DNA of 64,000 nt from Paenibacillus caui. Lineage in GTDB: Bacteria > Bacillota > Bacilli > Paenibacillales > Paenibacillaceae. The translations under genes were made by a program, and so were the position numbers. Location: positions 1 to 64,000 of the forward strand of contig NZ_JAIOGQ010000002.1 in the NCBI RefSeq assembly GCF_019904135.1. Reading direction: 5' to 3'. The notes under the pieces were generated by a model, which was not told the DNA's origin, ran no database searches, and was given only the letters and a program-made list of their open reading frames with translations. This document shows positions 53,415 to 61,501 of the stretch, piece after piece. Position 1 is the stretch's first letter. Each line of letters starts with the position of its first letter.

Positions 53415-53882
53415 TCAGATCTGGTATACCCTGATGCCGCACGCAGGCAGCGCTCTTTCGACATAAGGCCCTTTTGACAGGCAGGAAAATGACAAGTGGG
53501 AGTTTCGAAGGCACAGCAGCTTGTCCCCCGGCTTCAGGCCGAACATCTTAAGGGTGGGCAGCGGAATGGTAATCGTTCTGTCGTTCCTCAGCTGCGTCCA
53601 GCAGAATAAACGCTCTTTGAATTTAATGACACTGCCTTCCTCAATCGAAAAATTATGAAGCTGTGGAAGGTTGGCGTAGACGCTCGCCAGCGGCGAATTG
53701 GGCAGAAGATCCTTGCAGACTACATTAAATCCGCCGTTCGTATTTCGTCCGGACATTAAAATAACTGGGCCGGGAGCGATTTGATATTCCTGTAAAGCTT
53801 GCTCCGGCAAATATAAAGAACCGTCCGAGCCGATAATGCTCCAAGCATAAACAAACTTGCAGCCTTTGGCAGTGATTGACAT
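53415..53882 (-). CDS. Protein with two AbrB/SpoVT-like swapped-hairpin halves
   Basis: About 155 residues from ATG 53882 (GGGAGGTCGGG upstream). I know no name for it. Each half has the pattern of an AbrB-type element: IIGSDGSLYLPEQALQEYQIAPGPVILMSGR near the start and RNDRTITIPLPTLKMFGLKPGDKLLCLRNS near the end, i.e. strand, 'xhPxxhhxxxxhxpGDxh', strand. That suggests a monomer that folds like an AbrB dimer, or a tandem DNA-binding protein. The C-terminus has three cysteines (LCLRNSHLSFSC, PACG). Single-gene unit with its own terminator. Confidence 0.6.
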   Translation of the reverse strand: MSITAKGCKFVYAWSIIGSDGSLYLPEQALQEYQIAPGPVILMSGRNTNGGFNVVCKDLLPNSPLASVYANLPQLHNFSIEEGSVIKFKERLFCWTQLRNDRTITIPLPTLKMFGLKPGDKLLCLRNSHLSFSCLSKGPYVERALPACGIRVYQI

Positions 53883-53987
53883 GTTACCCGACCTCCCGGA
53901 GATTGTGAAGAACATTTAATATCTTCATCATCCCCTAAAAAAAGAAGGAACCGATATGACATCTGTCACTTCAGACAAATGCTTTAC

Positions 53988-55070
53988 TTAATCGACAAAA
54001 TCCTCTACTCTCTTAGCCAGAAAAATACGGTAAATACGGATGACGATAATTTTTGCCATCATATACAGCGGAATTGCCAGAAGCATCCCCAAAATCCCGC
54101 CCACTTCACCGGCAATCAGGATCAGCACTACGGTTGTCAAGGGATGGATATTGATCGTTTTCCCGTAAATGTAAGGAGCAATGAGATTCCCTTCGATTTG
54201 CTGGGCCACAAATACCACAACAATCACCCAAACCACCATGCTTGGCGACTCGGTGAAAGCCACAATGACACAAGGAATCGCTCCAAGGAGCGGTCCAAAA
54301 TAAGGAATAAAATTGAATATCGCACCGATGCTCGCCAAAAGCAGCGGATAAGGCAGACCGATGATTTGAAATCCGATCAGGCTCATTACGCCTAGCAGGA
54401 ACGAACTGATGATCCGGCCGGCAATAAAGCCGCTCAGCGCATTGTCGATCTCTTCCGTTACATCCTTTCCGTCATTTCGGAACTTGGAAGGGATGAACCG
54501 CAGAACCATTTCGGAGAGCTTCCCGTCTTCCTTAAGCATGTAATACAACACAATCGGAACCGTCCCAACCACAACAAAAAATCCGCTCAGGAAAGAGAAA
54601 ATGTGGGACAAGTACCCGCTGATCATTTGAAGCAACTGGTTGGTGTACTCCGTAATCCGGTTCGTCAGCTCGGAATTGCCGGTATTGATCAGCGCAAAGT
54701 ATTTACTCTTCTGGATTTCATTCATTTGCAGGGTGAGACCGTTAATCAGACTCGGCACATTGTCGATAAACTGCTGGATCTGATTGCGCAGCGGCGGCCA
54801 AACCACAACGAAGAACAAGGTTAAAAGCAAGCCGATCACCAAGTAGATCAGGAGAACAGAAACGATCCGGTGAAGCCCCCTCCGGTCCAGAATGCGAATA
54901 ATCGGACGCAGCAAATAATAGAGGAAGCCTGACACGCTCACCGGAACAATCAGAATCGAGATCAAGGTCACGAGCGGATTAAAAACGAAGCTGATTTTGT
55001 GCAGCAAATAGACAATCGTAAGCACCATAATGATTCCTAACGATGTTTTGAAGAACGTATTTTGCGGCAC
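53988..55070 (-). CDS. AI-2E/PerM-family transporter
   Basis: A 360-residue membrane protein starting at GTG 55070 behind GGGGGATG. About eight membrane helices. The family stretch PIVLYYMLKEDGKLSEMVLRFIPSKFRNDGKDVTEEIDNALSGFIAGRIISSFLLGVMSLIGFQIIGLPYPLLLASIGAIFNFIPYFGPLLGAIP is characteristic of the AI-2E (YdgG/TqsA, YueF) family, whose members export the signal AI-2 or act in Na+/H+ exchange. Which applies here is not decidable. Confidence 0.9.
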   Translation of the reverse strand: MPQNTFFKTSLGIIMVLTIVYLLHKISFVFNPLVTLISILIVPVSVSGFLYYLLRPIIRILDRRGLHRIVSVLLIYLVIGLLLTLFFVVVWPPLRNQIQQFIDNVPSLINGLTLQMNEIQKSKYFALINTGNSELTNRITEYTNQLLQMISGYLSHIFSFLSGFFVVVGTVPIVLYYMLKEDGKLSEMVLRFIPSKFRNDGKDVTEEIDNALSGFIAGRIISSFLLGVMSLIGFQIIGLPYPLLLASIGAIFNFIPYFGPLLGAIPCVIVAFTESPSMVVWVIVVVFVAQQIEGNLIAPYIYGKTINIHPLTTVVLILIAGEVGGILGMLLAIPLYMMAKIIVIRIYRIFLAKRVEDFVD

Positions 55071-55146
55071 GCTAACATCCCCCTATCATTATAAGAACAA
55101 GGAACTATTTAAGCGTAAACGTCAATCTTCTTTTGTTCAGGCTTCC

Positions 55147-55413
55147 TTATTCGGAAAGCGTGTCCAGCGCTGCATCAAGCAGCATGTCAAAAGCGTCATC
55201 ATTTTGTTCCAAATAGGCATCCGCCAAAAGAAACTCTTCTTCGTCTCCCGATTCGGCATGAAAATGAAGACTGTAATCCCATTCCTTTCCCTTCTTGCTG
55301 AAGAACGTAATTTCATACCCTTTCTTATGTCCTTCTAATTCGAACACCGTCTTGCCAAGCAAAGCGCCTTCCTGATCTTTGCGCATTTCAGCTTCTTTAA
55401 TAATCATCTTCAT
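55147..55413 (-). CDS. Small acidic hypothetical protein
   Basis: An 88-residue protein with many Glu and Asp (GDEEEFLLADAYLEQNDDAFDMLLDAALDTL at the end) after a mixed beta-type start (MKMIIKEAEMRKDQEGALLGKTVFELEGHKKGYEITFFSKKGKEWDYSLHF). AAAGGAGAAAG precedes ATG 55413, so it is a real gene. No family is recognised; similar short acidic proteins are frequent in Bacillota of this kind. It lies 76 bases upstream of the transporter gene. Confidence 0.6.
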   Translation of the reverse strand: MKMIIKEAEMRKDQEGALLGKTVFELEGHKKGYEITFFSKKGKEWDYSLHFHAESGDEEEFLLADAYLEQNDDAFDMLLDAALDTLSE

Positions 55414-55654
55414 CCGTTATCTTTCTCCTTTGTTTACATGTCAAGATTATGATTATTTTCCTCCAGCCGGAACTGCATTATGCGACTCATCACGCAGATT
55501 TTCTCAGGGATTGGACAAGCAGGTCCATTCTCTTCAAGAAAATATCACATAAAAAGAGATTAATGTGGTAACTTTATAGTACAGCCTTGCTTTATCCTAT
55601 CATTTTTTTGCCAGGCGAGGCATTGTTTTTTTTATAAGAAAGGAAGTTTCTTTC

Positions 55655-56191
55655 ATGAACAGTTTGAGTTATGCCCTTTTGGCTATGCTTGTCAGAAAGC
55701 CGTGCTCCGGTTATGAGCTGGCCAAGATTATGGAAGTGTTCTGGCAGGCCAAGCACAGCCAGATCTACCCTCTCCTTGCCAAGCTTGAGGAAGAGGCCTT
55801 ATTGACAGCCGAAAATGTGGAACAAACAGGCAAACCCAACAAGAAAATATATTACATTACGGATGCCGGCAAAGAGATTCTGAAGAAATGGATTTCCAAA
55901 GCCCCTTCCCCGCCGGTTACCCGGGATGAATTTTTGATTAAAGCCTTTTTGATCCCCCTGTCCGACAAAAGCACGATTGAGAGGCTGTTCCGGGATCGAA
56001 TTTTACTCTATGAAACGAAAGCCGAAGCCCGCCAGAGAAAGCTTGAGACGATACGTGAAGAAGGCCATGGAACAATGCCGGGACCGGAGCATTCCGAATT
56101 CGGCAGATATATTGTGCATCAGCGAAAGCTTCAACTTGAAGAGGCCGAAATCGCTTGGTGCAAATGGGTGCTCACCCTGCTCGGCGATTAA
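55655..56191 (+). CDS. PadR-family transcription regulator
   Basis: A 178-residue winged-helix regulator of the PadR/Vir_act type: LSYALLAMLVRKPCSGYELAKIMEVFWQAKHSQIYPLLAKLEEEALL with the wing (NVEQTGKPNKKIYYITDAGKEILKKWI), and a C-terminal helical dimerisation part (Vir_act_alpha_C; ERLFRDRILLYETKAEARQRKLETI). These repressors answer phenolic acids or toxic compounds and usually control an adjacent efflux or metabolic gene; here the next gene is an aminopeptidase with its own promoter. AAGAAAGGAAG precedes the ATG. Confidence 0.9.
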   Translation: MNSLSYALLAMLVRKPCSGYELAKIMEVFWQAKHSQIYPLLAKLEEEALLTAENVEQTGKPNKKIYYITDAGKEILKKWISKAPSPPVTRDEFLIKAFLIPLSDKSTIERLFRDRILLYETKAEARQRKLETIREEGHGTMPGPEHSEFGRYIVHQRKLQLEEAEIAWCKWVLTLLGD

Positions 56192-56205
56192 AGTTGTTGC
56201 ATTTT

Positions 56206-56233
56206 TTGATTATGTCTAAATTTACTGTACAAT
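56206..56233 (+). promoter_or_regulatory. Promoter of the aminopeptidase gene
   Basis: TTGATT (56206-56211) and TACAAT (56228-56233) are 16 bases apart, 39 bases before the gene. Confidence 0.6.
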
Positions 56234-56271
56234 AAAAGCTGTAGTTATATCCGATTGGAGGAAAGAGAGAG

Positions 56272-57504
56272 ATGTCTGAATTTGGGCAAAAACTGGAGAA
56301 ATACGCCGAGCTTGCAGTCAGAATCGGAGTAAACGTACAGCCCGGTCAAAATTTGGTTGTCAATGCGACCGTAGATTCCGCGGAGCTTGTCCGTCTCATT
56401 GTCAAGAAAGCTTATGAAAGAGGCGCGCGCTTCGTCAAAGTGAACTGGAGCGATGATACGGTTACCCGTCTGAGATACGATCTTGCGGCTGAGGAGTCAT
56501 TTCTGGACGAGCCGAAATGGTACGCCGGCGAAATGCTGGAGATGATCGAGAACGGAGCTGCCGTGCTGCACGTCATTTCTTCCGATCCCGATCTGCTGAA
56601 GGGAGTTTCCCATGAGCGGATTACCAATTTGCAGAAGGCAACCGGCAAAGCGATGAGCAAATACCGGCAATACCAACAGGCCGATAAATTCAGCTGGTCC
56701 ATTGTAGCCGTTCCTTCGGGGGCATGGGCAGCCAAGGTTTTCCCGGATGTGCCTGAATCCGAGCAGATCGGCAAGCTTTGGGATGCTATATTCCACACCT
56801 GCCGCATTGATCGGGACGACACGTTTGAAGCTTGGGATGAGCATATCCGCACACTGAAAGAGAAATCCGAATATTTGAACCTTAAGAAATATAACAAACT
56901 GCATTACATAGCTCCCGGCACCGACCTGACAATCGAGCTGCCGAAAGGGCATCTGTGGGTGGCTGCAGACAGCACGAATGAACAAGGCCATTCTTTCCTG
57001 GCCAATCTTCCAACAGAGGAAGTCTTTACCGCGGCTCTGAAAACCGGGGTCAACGGAAAAGTATCGAGCACAAAACCGCTTAGCTACAGCGGCAATATAA
57101 TCGACGAATTTACCATCATGTTTGAGAACGGACGAATTACGGACGTGACAGCCAAACAGGGTGAAGAAACATTAAAGCAGCTGATTTCGCTGGACGAAGG
57201 CGCTCACTATTTGGGTGAAGTAGCCCTTGTACCGCATAACTCCCCTATTTCGGAGTCCAATATTCTTTTCTATAACACGCTATTCGATGAGAATGCATCC
57301 AATCACCTGGCAATCGGCAGCGCCTATGCCTTCAATCTGGAGGGCGGCAAAGAGATGTCCCAGGAAGAACTGGAGAATAACGGCCTGAACACCAGCATCA
57401 CTCACGTGGATTTCATGATCGGGTCAGGAGAAATGGACATTTTCGGTGTAACCGAAGACGGCAAAGAAGAGCAGATCTTTAAGAAGGGCAACTGGGCATT
57501 CTAG
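56272..57504 (+). CDS. ampS: M29-family aminopeptidase
   Basis: A 410-residue cytoplasmic metallo-aminopeptidase of the M29 (AmpS/AmpT/PepS) family, which removes N-terminal residues with Co2+ or Zn2+. The metal ligands are in the C-terminal half: the two Glu of FTIMFENGRITDVTA and LDEGAHYLGEVALVPHNSPISESN, His and Asp in LFYNTLFDENASNHLAIGSAYAF, and THVDFMIGSGEMDIFG. Length is normal. GGAGGAAAGAG precedes ATG 56272. It shares a terminator with the oligopeptide importer operon that faces it, and peptide import and peptide breakdown fit together functionally. Confidence 0.93.
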   Translation: MSEFGQKLEKYAELAVRIGVNVQPGQNLVVNATVDSAELVRLIVKKAYERGARFVKVNWSDDTVTRLRYDLAAEESFLDEPKWYAGEMLEMIENGAAVLHVISSDPDLLKGVSHERITNLQKATGKAMSKYRQYQQADKFSWSIVAVPSGAWAAKVFPDVPESEQIGKLWDAIFHTCRIDRDDTFEAWDEHIRTLKEKSEYLNLKKYNKLHYIAPGTDLTIELPKGHLWVAADSTNEQGHSFLANLPTEEVFTAALKTGVNGKVSSTKPLSYSGNIIDEFTIMFENGRITDVTAKQGEETLKQLISLDEGAHYLGEVALVPHNSPISESNILFYNTLFDENASNHLAIGSAYAFNLEGGKEMSQEELENNGLNTSITHVDFMIGSGEMDIFGVTEDGKEEQIFKKGNWAF

Positions 57505-57525
57505 ATTGGGTTGACGTCAGGCCCA

Positions 57526-57580
57526 TTCAAAAGAGCCGTTCCATCCACGCTTAGTTCAAACGTGGGGAACGGCTCTCTAT
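57526..57580. terminator. Bidirectional terminator between ampS and the opp operon
   Basis: AGAGCCGTTCC / GGAACGGCTCT with an inner CCACG / CGTGG helix; T-rich on the plus side (CTATTTTG). It lies between the convergent stops at 57504 and 57586. Confidence 0.85.
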
Positions 57581-57585
57581 TTTGT

Positions 57586-58551
57586 TTATACCAAATGGCA
57601 AGCCACATGATGATCAGGGCCCACATTACGGAAAACAGGCACTTCCTGTTTGCAGCGTTCAACGGCAAAAGGACAACGAGTATGAAACTTGCAGCCTGCC
57701 GGAGGATGAACCGGGCTCGGAATGTCCCCTTTCAGGACAATCCGATCTCTTCGCAGCTTTGGAATCGGGACGGGAACGGCGGAAAGCAGCGCTTTCGTAT
57801 AAGGATGAAGCGGATGTTTGAACAGTTCATCACGGGAGGCTGTTTCCATCATCGTACCTAGATACATAACGCCGATGCGCGTGCATAAATGCTCTACTAC
57901 GCTAAGATCGTGGGAAATAAACAGGTACGTGAGTCCGCGGCTCACCTGCAGTTTGCGAAACAGGTTGATGATCTGCGCCTGAATTGAAACGTCCAGGGCG
58001 GATACGGGTTCATCCGCAATGATCAGGTCCGGATTAAGCACAAGCGCGCGTGCGATTCCAATCCGCTGCCGCTGACCGCCCGAGAACTCATGAGGGAACC
58101 GGTCAAAGTGGTAAGTTGCCAGCCCGCAGGAATCCATCACCTCCTCTACCCGCTCCCTTACCTCTCTTTTGGGAATAAGACCATGGTCCAGAAGCGCTTC
58201 TCCGATGGCATCCCCTACTCTGACTCTCGGATTAAGAGAGCTGTACGGATCTTGGAAAATAAGCTGCATCTGCGGACGCATCCTCCGGAGCTCCTCGGCG
58301 GACAATGCGTACATATCCCTGCCCTTGAACACAATATCGCCGCTGGTCTTTTCGGTTAAGCGGACAACACTTTTTCCGACGGTACTTTTGCCGCTGCCGG
58401 ATTCCCCTACGAGCCCAAAGGTTTCTCCAGGTTTAATGGAAATGCTGATATCATCCACAGCCCGGACATAACCCGTCGTACGGTTCAGAAGGCCGGACTT
58501 GACCTTGAAATATGTTTTGAGGTGACGGATATCAAGCAGAGCATCAGCCAT
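57586..58551 (-). CDS. Oligopeptide/dipeptide ABC transporter ATPase (OppF type)
   Basis: A 321-residue ATPase: Walker A GLVGESGSGKSTVGKSV, Q-loop FQDPYSSLNPR, signature FSGGQRQRIGIARAL, Walker B LIIADEPVSALD, H-loop FISHDLSVV, then the Opp/Dpp C-terminal domain with cysteines that bind an Fe-S cluster in this subfamily (GCKFHTRCPFAVERCKQE). It energises uptake together with the OppD-type partner, whose gene it overlaps by eight bases. Confidence 0.93.
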   Translation of the reverse strand: MADALLDIRHLKTYFKVKSGLLNRTTGYVRAVDDISISIKPGETFGLVGESGSGKSTVGKSVVRLTEKTSGDIVFKGRDMYALSAEELRRMRPQMQLIFQDPYSSLNPRVRVGDAIGEALLDHGLIPKREVRERVEEVMDSCGLATYHFDRFPHEFSGGQRQRIGIARALVLNPDLIIADEPVSALDVSIQAQIINLFRKLQVSRGLTYLFISHDLSVVEHLCTRIGVMYLGTMMETASRDELFKHPLHPYTKALLSAVPVPIPKLRRDRIVLKGDIPSPVHPPAGCKFHTRCPFAVERCKQEVPVFRNVGPDHHVACHLV

Positions 58552-59530
58552 GAGTCAGCACCTCCTCTTCATACAGCCAACATGCCGCTTGTTGATCTTC
58601 CCCCACGTTCTTCAGCTTCGGCTCTCGCACGCGGCAGATGTCCATACAATGTTGGCACCGTTCGTGAAAATAACAAGACTCCGTCAGCTCAAGCGGGTTC
58701 GGTACCTGGCCAGGGATCGAATAAAGCTCTTCCTGCCGCTGATTCAGAATCGGCTTCGATTTTAGCAAGCCTTGCGTATACGGATGTTTCGGATGTTCAA
58801 ACAGTTCGCATACTTCGCCCTGCTCTACCACTTTGCCGCAGTACATCACTACTACATAATCTGCCATTTCCGCAACGACTCCCAAATCATGAGTAATCAG
58901 CAAAATGGACATGTCCGACTCTGCCTTAAACTGGCGCAGCATGTCCAGAATTTGCGCCTGGATGGTCACATCAAGAGCGGTTGTCGGCTCATCTGCAATC
59001 AATAGCTTGGGTTTGCAGGAAATAGCGATGGCGATCATGATGCGCTGCAGCATGCCTCCGCTCAGCTCATGCGGATAGGAACCGGCAATTTGTTCCGCGC
59101 GGGAGATGCCTACCTGCTCAATCAGCTTGATGGCACGGCGCTTCGCTTCTTTTTTACCCAGCTTCAAATGCTCCATCAATGGTTCCATAATCTGCTGCCC
59201 AATCGTTAAAACCGGGTTCAGCGAGGACATCGGCTCTTGAAAAATCATGGCGATCTCCTTGCCGCGAATGGCGCGTTTGGCATTTTTGGAAAGTGTGAGC
59301 ATATCCGTACCTTCCAAACTGATTCGTCCGTTCACAACCCTACCGGCCGGCTCCTGAAGTCCCATTATCGACATTGCCGTAATGCTCTTTCCGCAGCCGG
59401 ATTCCCCCACAATACATACAGTTTCCCCAGGGCGGACGTGCAGGGTGACGTCGTCCACCGCTTTGACCGTTCCCTCTTCGGTATAGAAATACGTGCTTAA
59501 ATGCTCGATATCAAGCAAATGATCAGTCAT
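58544..59530 (-). CDS. Oligopeptide/dipeptide ABC transporter ATPase (OppD type)
   Basis: About 328 residues: Walker A CIVGESGCGKSITAMSI, Q-loop FQEPMSSLNPV, signature LSGGMLQRIMIAIAI (with Met-Leu where Gln-Arg is usual), Walker B LLIADEPTTALD, H-loop LITHDLGVV and the C-terminal oligopeptide domain (CYFHERCQHCMDICR with cysteines). ATG 59530 follows AGGTGG; the frame could extend to 59542. Twelve bases from the OppC-type gene. Confidence 0.92.
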   Translation of the reverse strand: MTDHLLDIEHLSTYFYTEEGTVKAVDDVTLHVRPGETVCIVGESGCGKSITAMSIMGLQEPAGRVVNGRISLEGTDMLTLSKNAKRAIRGKEIAMIFQEPMSSLNPVLTIGQQIMEPLMEHLKLGKKEAKRRAIKLIEQVGISRAEQIAGSYPHELSGGMLQRIMIAIAISCKPKLLIADEPTTALDVTIQAQILDMLRQFKAESDMSILLITHDLGVVAEMADYVVVMYCGKVVEQGEVCELFEHPKHPYTQGLLKSKPILNQRQEELYSIPGQVPNPLELTESCYFHERCQHCMDICRVREPKLKNVGEDQQAACWLYEEEVLTHG

Positions 59531-59542
59531 GTTGATGGCCAC

Positions 59543-60466
59543 CTACCTTTTGTGTTTCGGATCGAGGACGTCCCGGAGACCGTCGCCAAACAAATTGATG
59601 GCTATGACGGTTGCAAAAATGCAAAATCCGGGCGGAATCCACAGCCACGGTCTTTCCTGGAAATCGATCAGGTTGTTTGCTGAGTCAATCATATTTCCCC
59701 ACGTCGGAGTCGGCGGTATGACACCGAGCCCGAAGAAGCTTAAAACCGATTCCAGCAGAATCGATCCGCCGATATTCAGCGTAGCAATTACAATAAGCAG
59801 CGGCGCTAAATTCGGCAGCAGATGATGGAACAGCTTGCGGCGGTCCCGCAGCCCCAGCACAATCGTGGACTGCATAAATTCCCGTTCCCGAAGACTAAGC
59901 AGCTCTCCTCTCACCATCCGCGCCAGTCCCGGCCAGCCAACCAGACTAAGCATAAGCATGACAATATACATTCGGTAATCGGTCGGCACCTTCCAAGCCG
60001 ACAGCAAAGCCCCTGATATGAACAGCAGTGGCAGGCCGGGGATAGTCAGCAGCAAGTCGGCGGTGCGCATAATGATTTGGTCCACGATCCCTCTATAGTA
60101 TCCGGCAATGGCGCCAAGCAGGGAACCGATAATCACGGACAAAGCCATCGCCGCAAAGCCGACGGTTAAAGATATCCGCCCAGCCAGCAGAACCCGGATC
60201 AGCACATCCCTGCCCAGCTTGTCTGTCCCTAGCCAATGTTTTAGATTAGGAGCCTTGTTCATGATTCTCATATTAATCTGGTTTTCCGTATAAGGAGAGA
60301 ATAAAGGTCCGATAAAGCAGGCCAGAAACATAATGACAACGATGATAAAACCCGTCATTGCAAGTTTGTTCTTTCGCAGACGCTTGAACGATTGTTTCCA
60401 GAGCGAAGATTTGACCGGAGGCGACTGCGCCTTCCCCGCGGCCAGATTGCCGCTAACAGATGACAT
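59543..60466 (-). CDS. Oligopeptide/dipeptide ABC transporter permease (OppC type)
   Basis: A 307-residue permease. After a cytoplasmic start (SLWKQSFKRLRKNKLAMTGFIIVVIMFLACF) it has the OppC_N segment and five further helices; HWLGTDKLGRDVLIRVLLAGRISLTVGFAAM is diagnostic, and EREFMQSTIVLGLRDRRKLFHHLLPNLAPLLIV is the EAA loop. GGGGGGAG precedes ATG 60466. Confidence 0.93.
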   Translation of the reverse strand: MSSVSGNLAAGKAQSPPVKSSLWKQSFKRLRKNKLAMTGFIIVVIMFLACFIGPLFSPYTENQINMRIMNKAPNLKHWLGTDKLGRDVLIRVLLAGRISLTVGFAAMALSVIIGSLLGAIAGYYRGIVDQIIMRTADLLLTIPGLPLLFISGALLSAWKVPTDYRMYIVMLMLSLVGWPGLARMVRGELLSLREREFMQSTIVLGLRDRRKLFHHLLPNLAPLLIVIATLNIGGSILLESVLSFFGLGVIPPTPTWGNMIDSANNLIDFQERPWLWIPPGFCIFATVIAINLFGDGLRDVLDPKHKR

Positions 60467-60482
60467 AGGAATTACTCCCCCC

Positions 60483-61436
60483 TTAAAGTTTCACGCGAGG
60501 ATCCGCCAAGCTATACAGCAAATCCGATAACAGCGTCCCGATCACGGTCAAAATCGCGATAAACATAGTAAATCCCATGAGCAGCGGATAATCCCGGGTT
60601 GCAAAGGAAGACATGTACAGCTGCCCGATGCCGGGCCAGTTGAAAATCTTCTCAATGATCAGCGACCCGCCGAACAGGCCGGGCAGTTCGAATCCGACGA
60701 GGGTGATTGCGGGGAGCAGAGCATTGCGAAGCGCATGGGTAAACAGCACTTTGCGTTCCTTCGTCCCCTTGGCGCGCGCAGTACGGATATAGTCCTGCTG
60801 AATGACGTCAATCATATTGCTGCGGAAATAACGGGTCAGTGATCCTAATCCAAGCAGGGTCATCACGATGACAGGAAGTGTCATATGACGGACGACTTCT
60901 TGAATGTAAGCAAATCCTGTAGCGTTGCTTCCGGTTGTCGTCATCCCTCCCGGAGGGAGCCACTTCAGATCCACCGCACATATTTTAATCAGAAGCAGAC
61001 CGATAAAAAACGATGGAATGGACATAGCCGCAAAAATAAACACCATAATCAGCGAATCAAACCAGGAGTATTGCTTGTAAGCCGCAATGACCCCGATGAT
61101 GACGGCGATCAGCCAGGTAAAGAAGGTAGAAACAACGGCCAGAAGAAATGAATTCCAAATATATTCATTAAACAGTTTGAGCACAGGTCTCTGCTGCGCC
61201 AGAGAAAAGCCAAAATCGCCTTGAAAGGCATTTTTCAGCCATATTCCATATCGTTCCAGCACCGGTTTGTTCAGTCCGTAAATTTCTCTCAGTTCCGCTT
61301 TTCGTTCCGGACTTAATTTGATGTTGCCGCTGATGAAATCACCAGGGGTAAAGGCATACAGACAAAATATGAGCAAAGATGCGGCAAACAGAATAATAAT
61401 GATATACGATAAACGCTTAACAAGATAACTGCTCAT
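60483..61436 (-). CDS. Oligopeptide/dipeptide ABC transporter permease (OppB type)
   Basis: About 317 residues with six helices. The start SSYLVKRLSYIIIILFAASLLIFCLYAFTPGD is typical of OppB, and the EAA loop is QQDYIRTARAKGTKERKVLFTHALRNALLPAITLVG. AAGGAGCC precedes ATG 61436; the frame extends seven codons further without a ribosome site. Confidence 0.93.
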   Translation of the reverse strand: MSSYLVKRLSYIIIILFAASLLIFCLYAFTPGDFISGNIKLSPERKAELREIYGLNKPVLERYGIWLKNAFQGDFGFSLAQQRPVLKLFNEYIWNSFLLAVVSTFFTWLIAVIIGVIAAYKQYSWFDSLIMVFIFAAMSIPSFFIGLLLIKICAVDLKWLPPGGMTTTGSNATGFAYIQEVVRHMTLPVIVMTLLGLGSLTRYFRSNMIDVIQQDYIRTARAKGTKERKVLFTHALRNALLPAITLVGFELPGLFGGSLIIEKIFNWPGIGQLYMSSFATRDYPLLMGFTMFIAILTVIGTLLSDLLYSLADPRVKL

Positions 61437-61501
61437 GATCGGCTCCTTATAATTCATCCCCCATACTGTTTAGGCAGTACAGGGGATGGAAAAGGTGTTA
61501 T

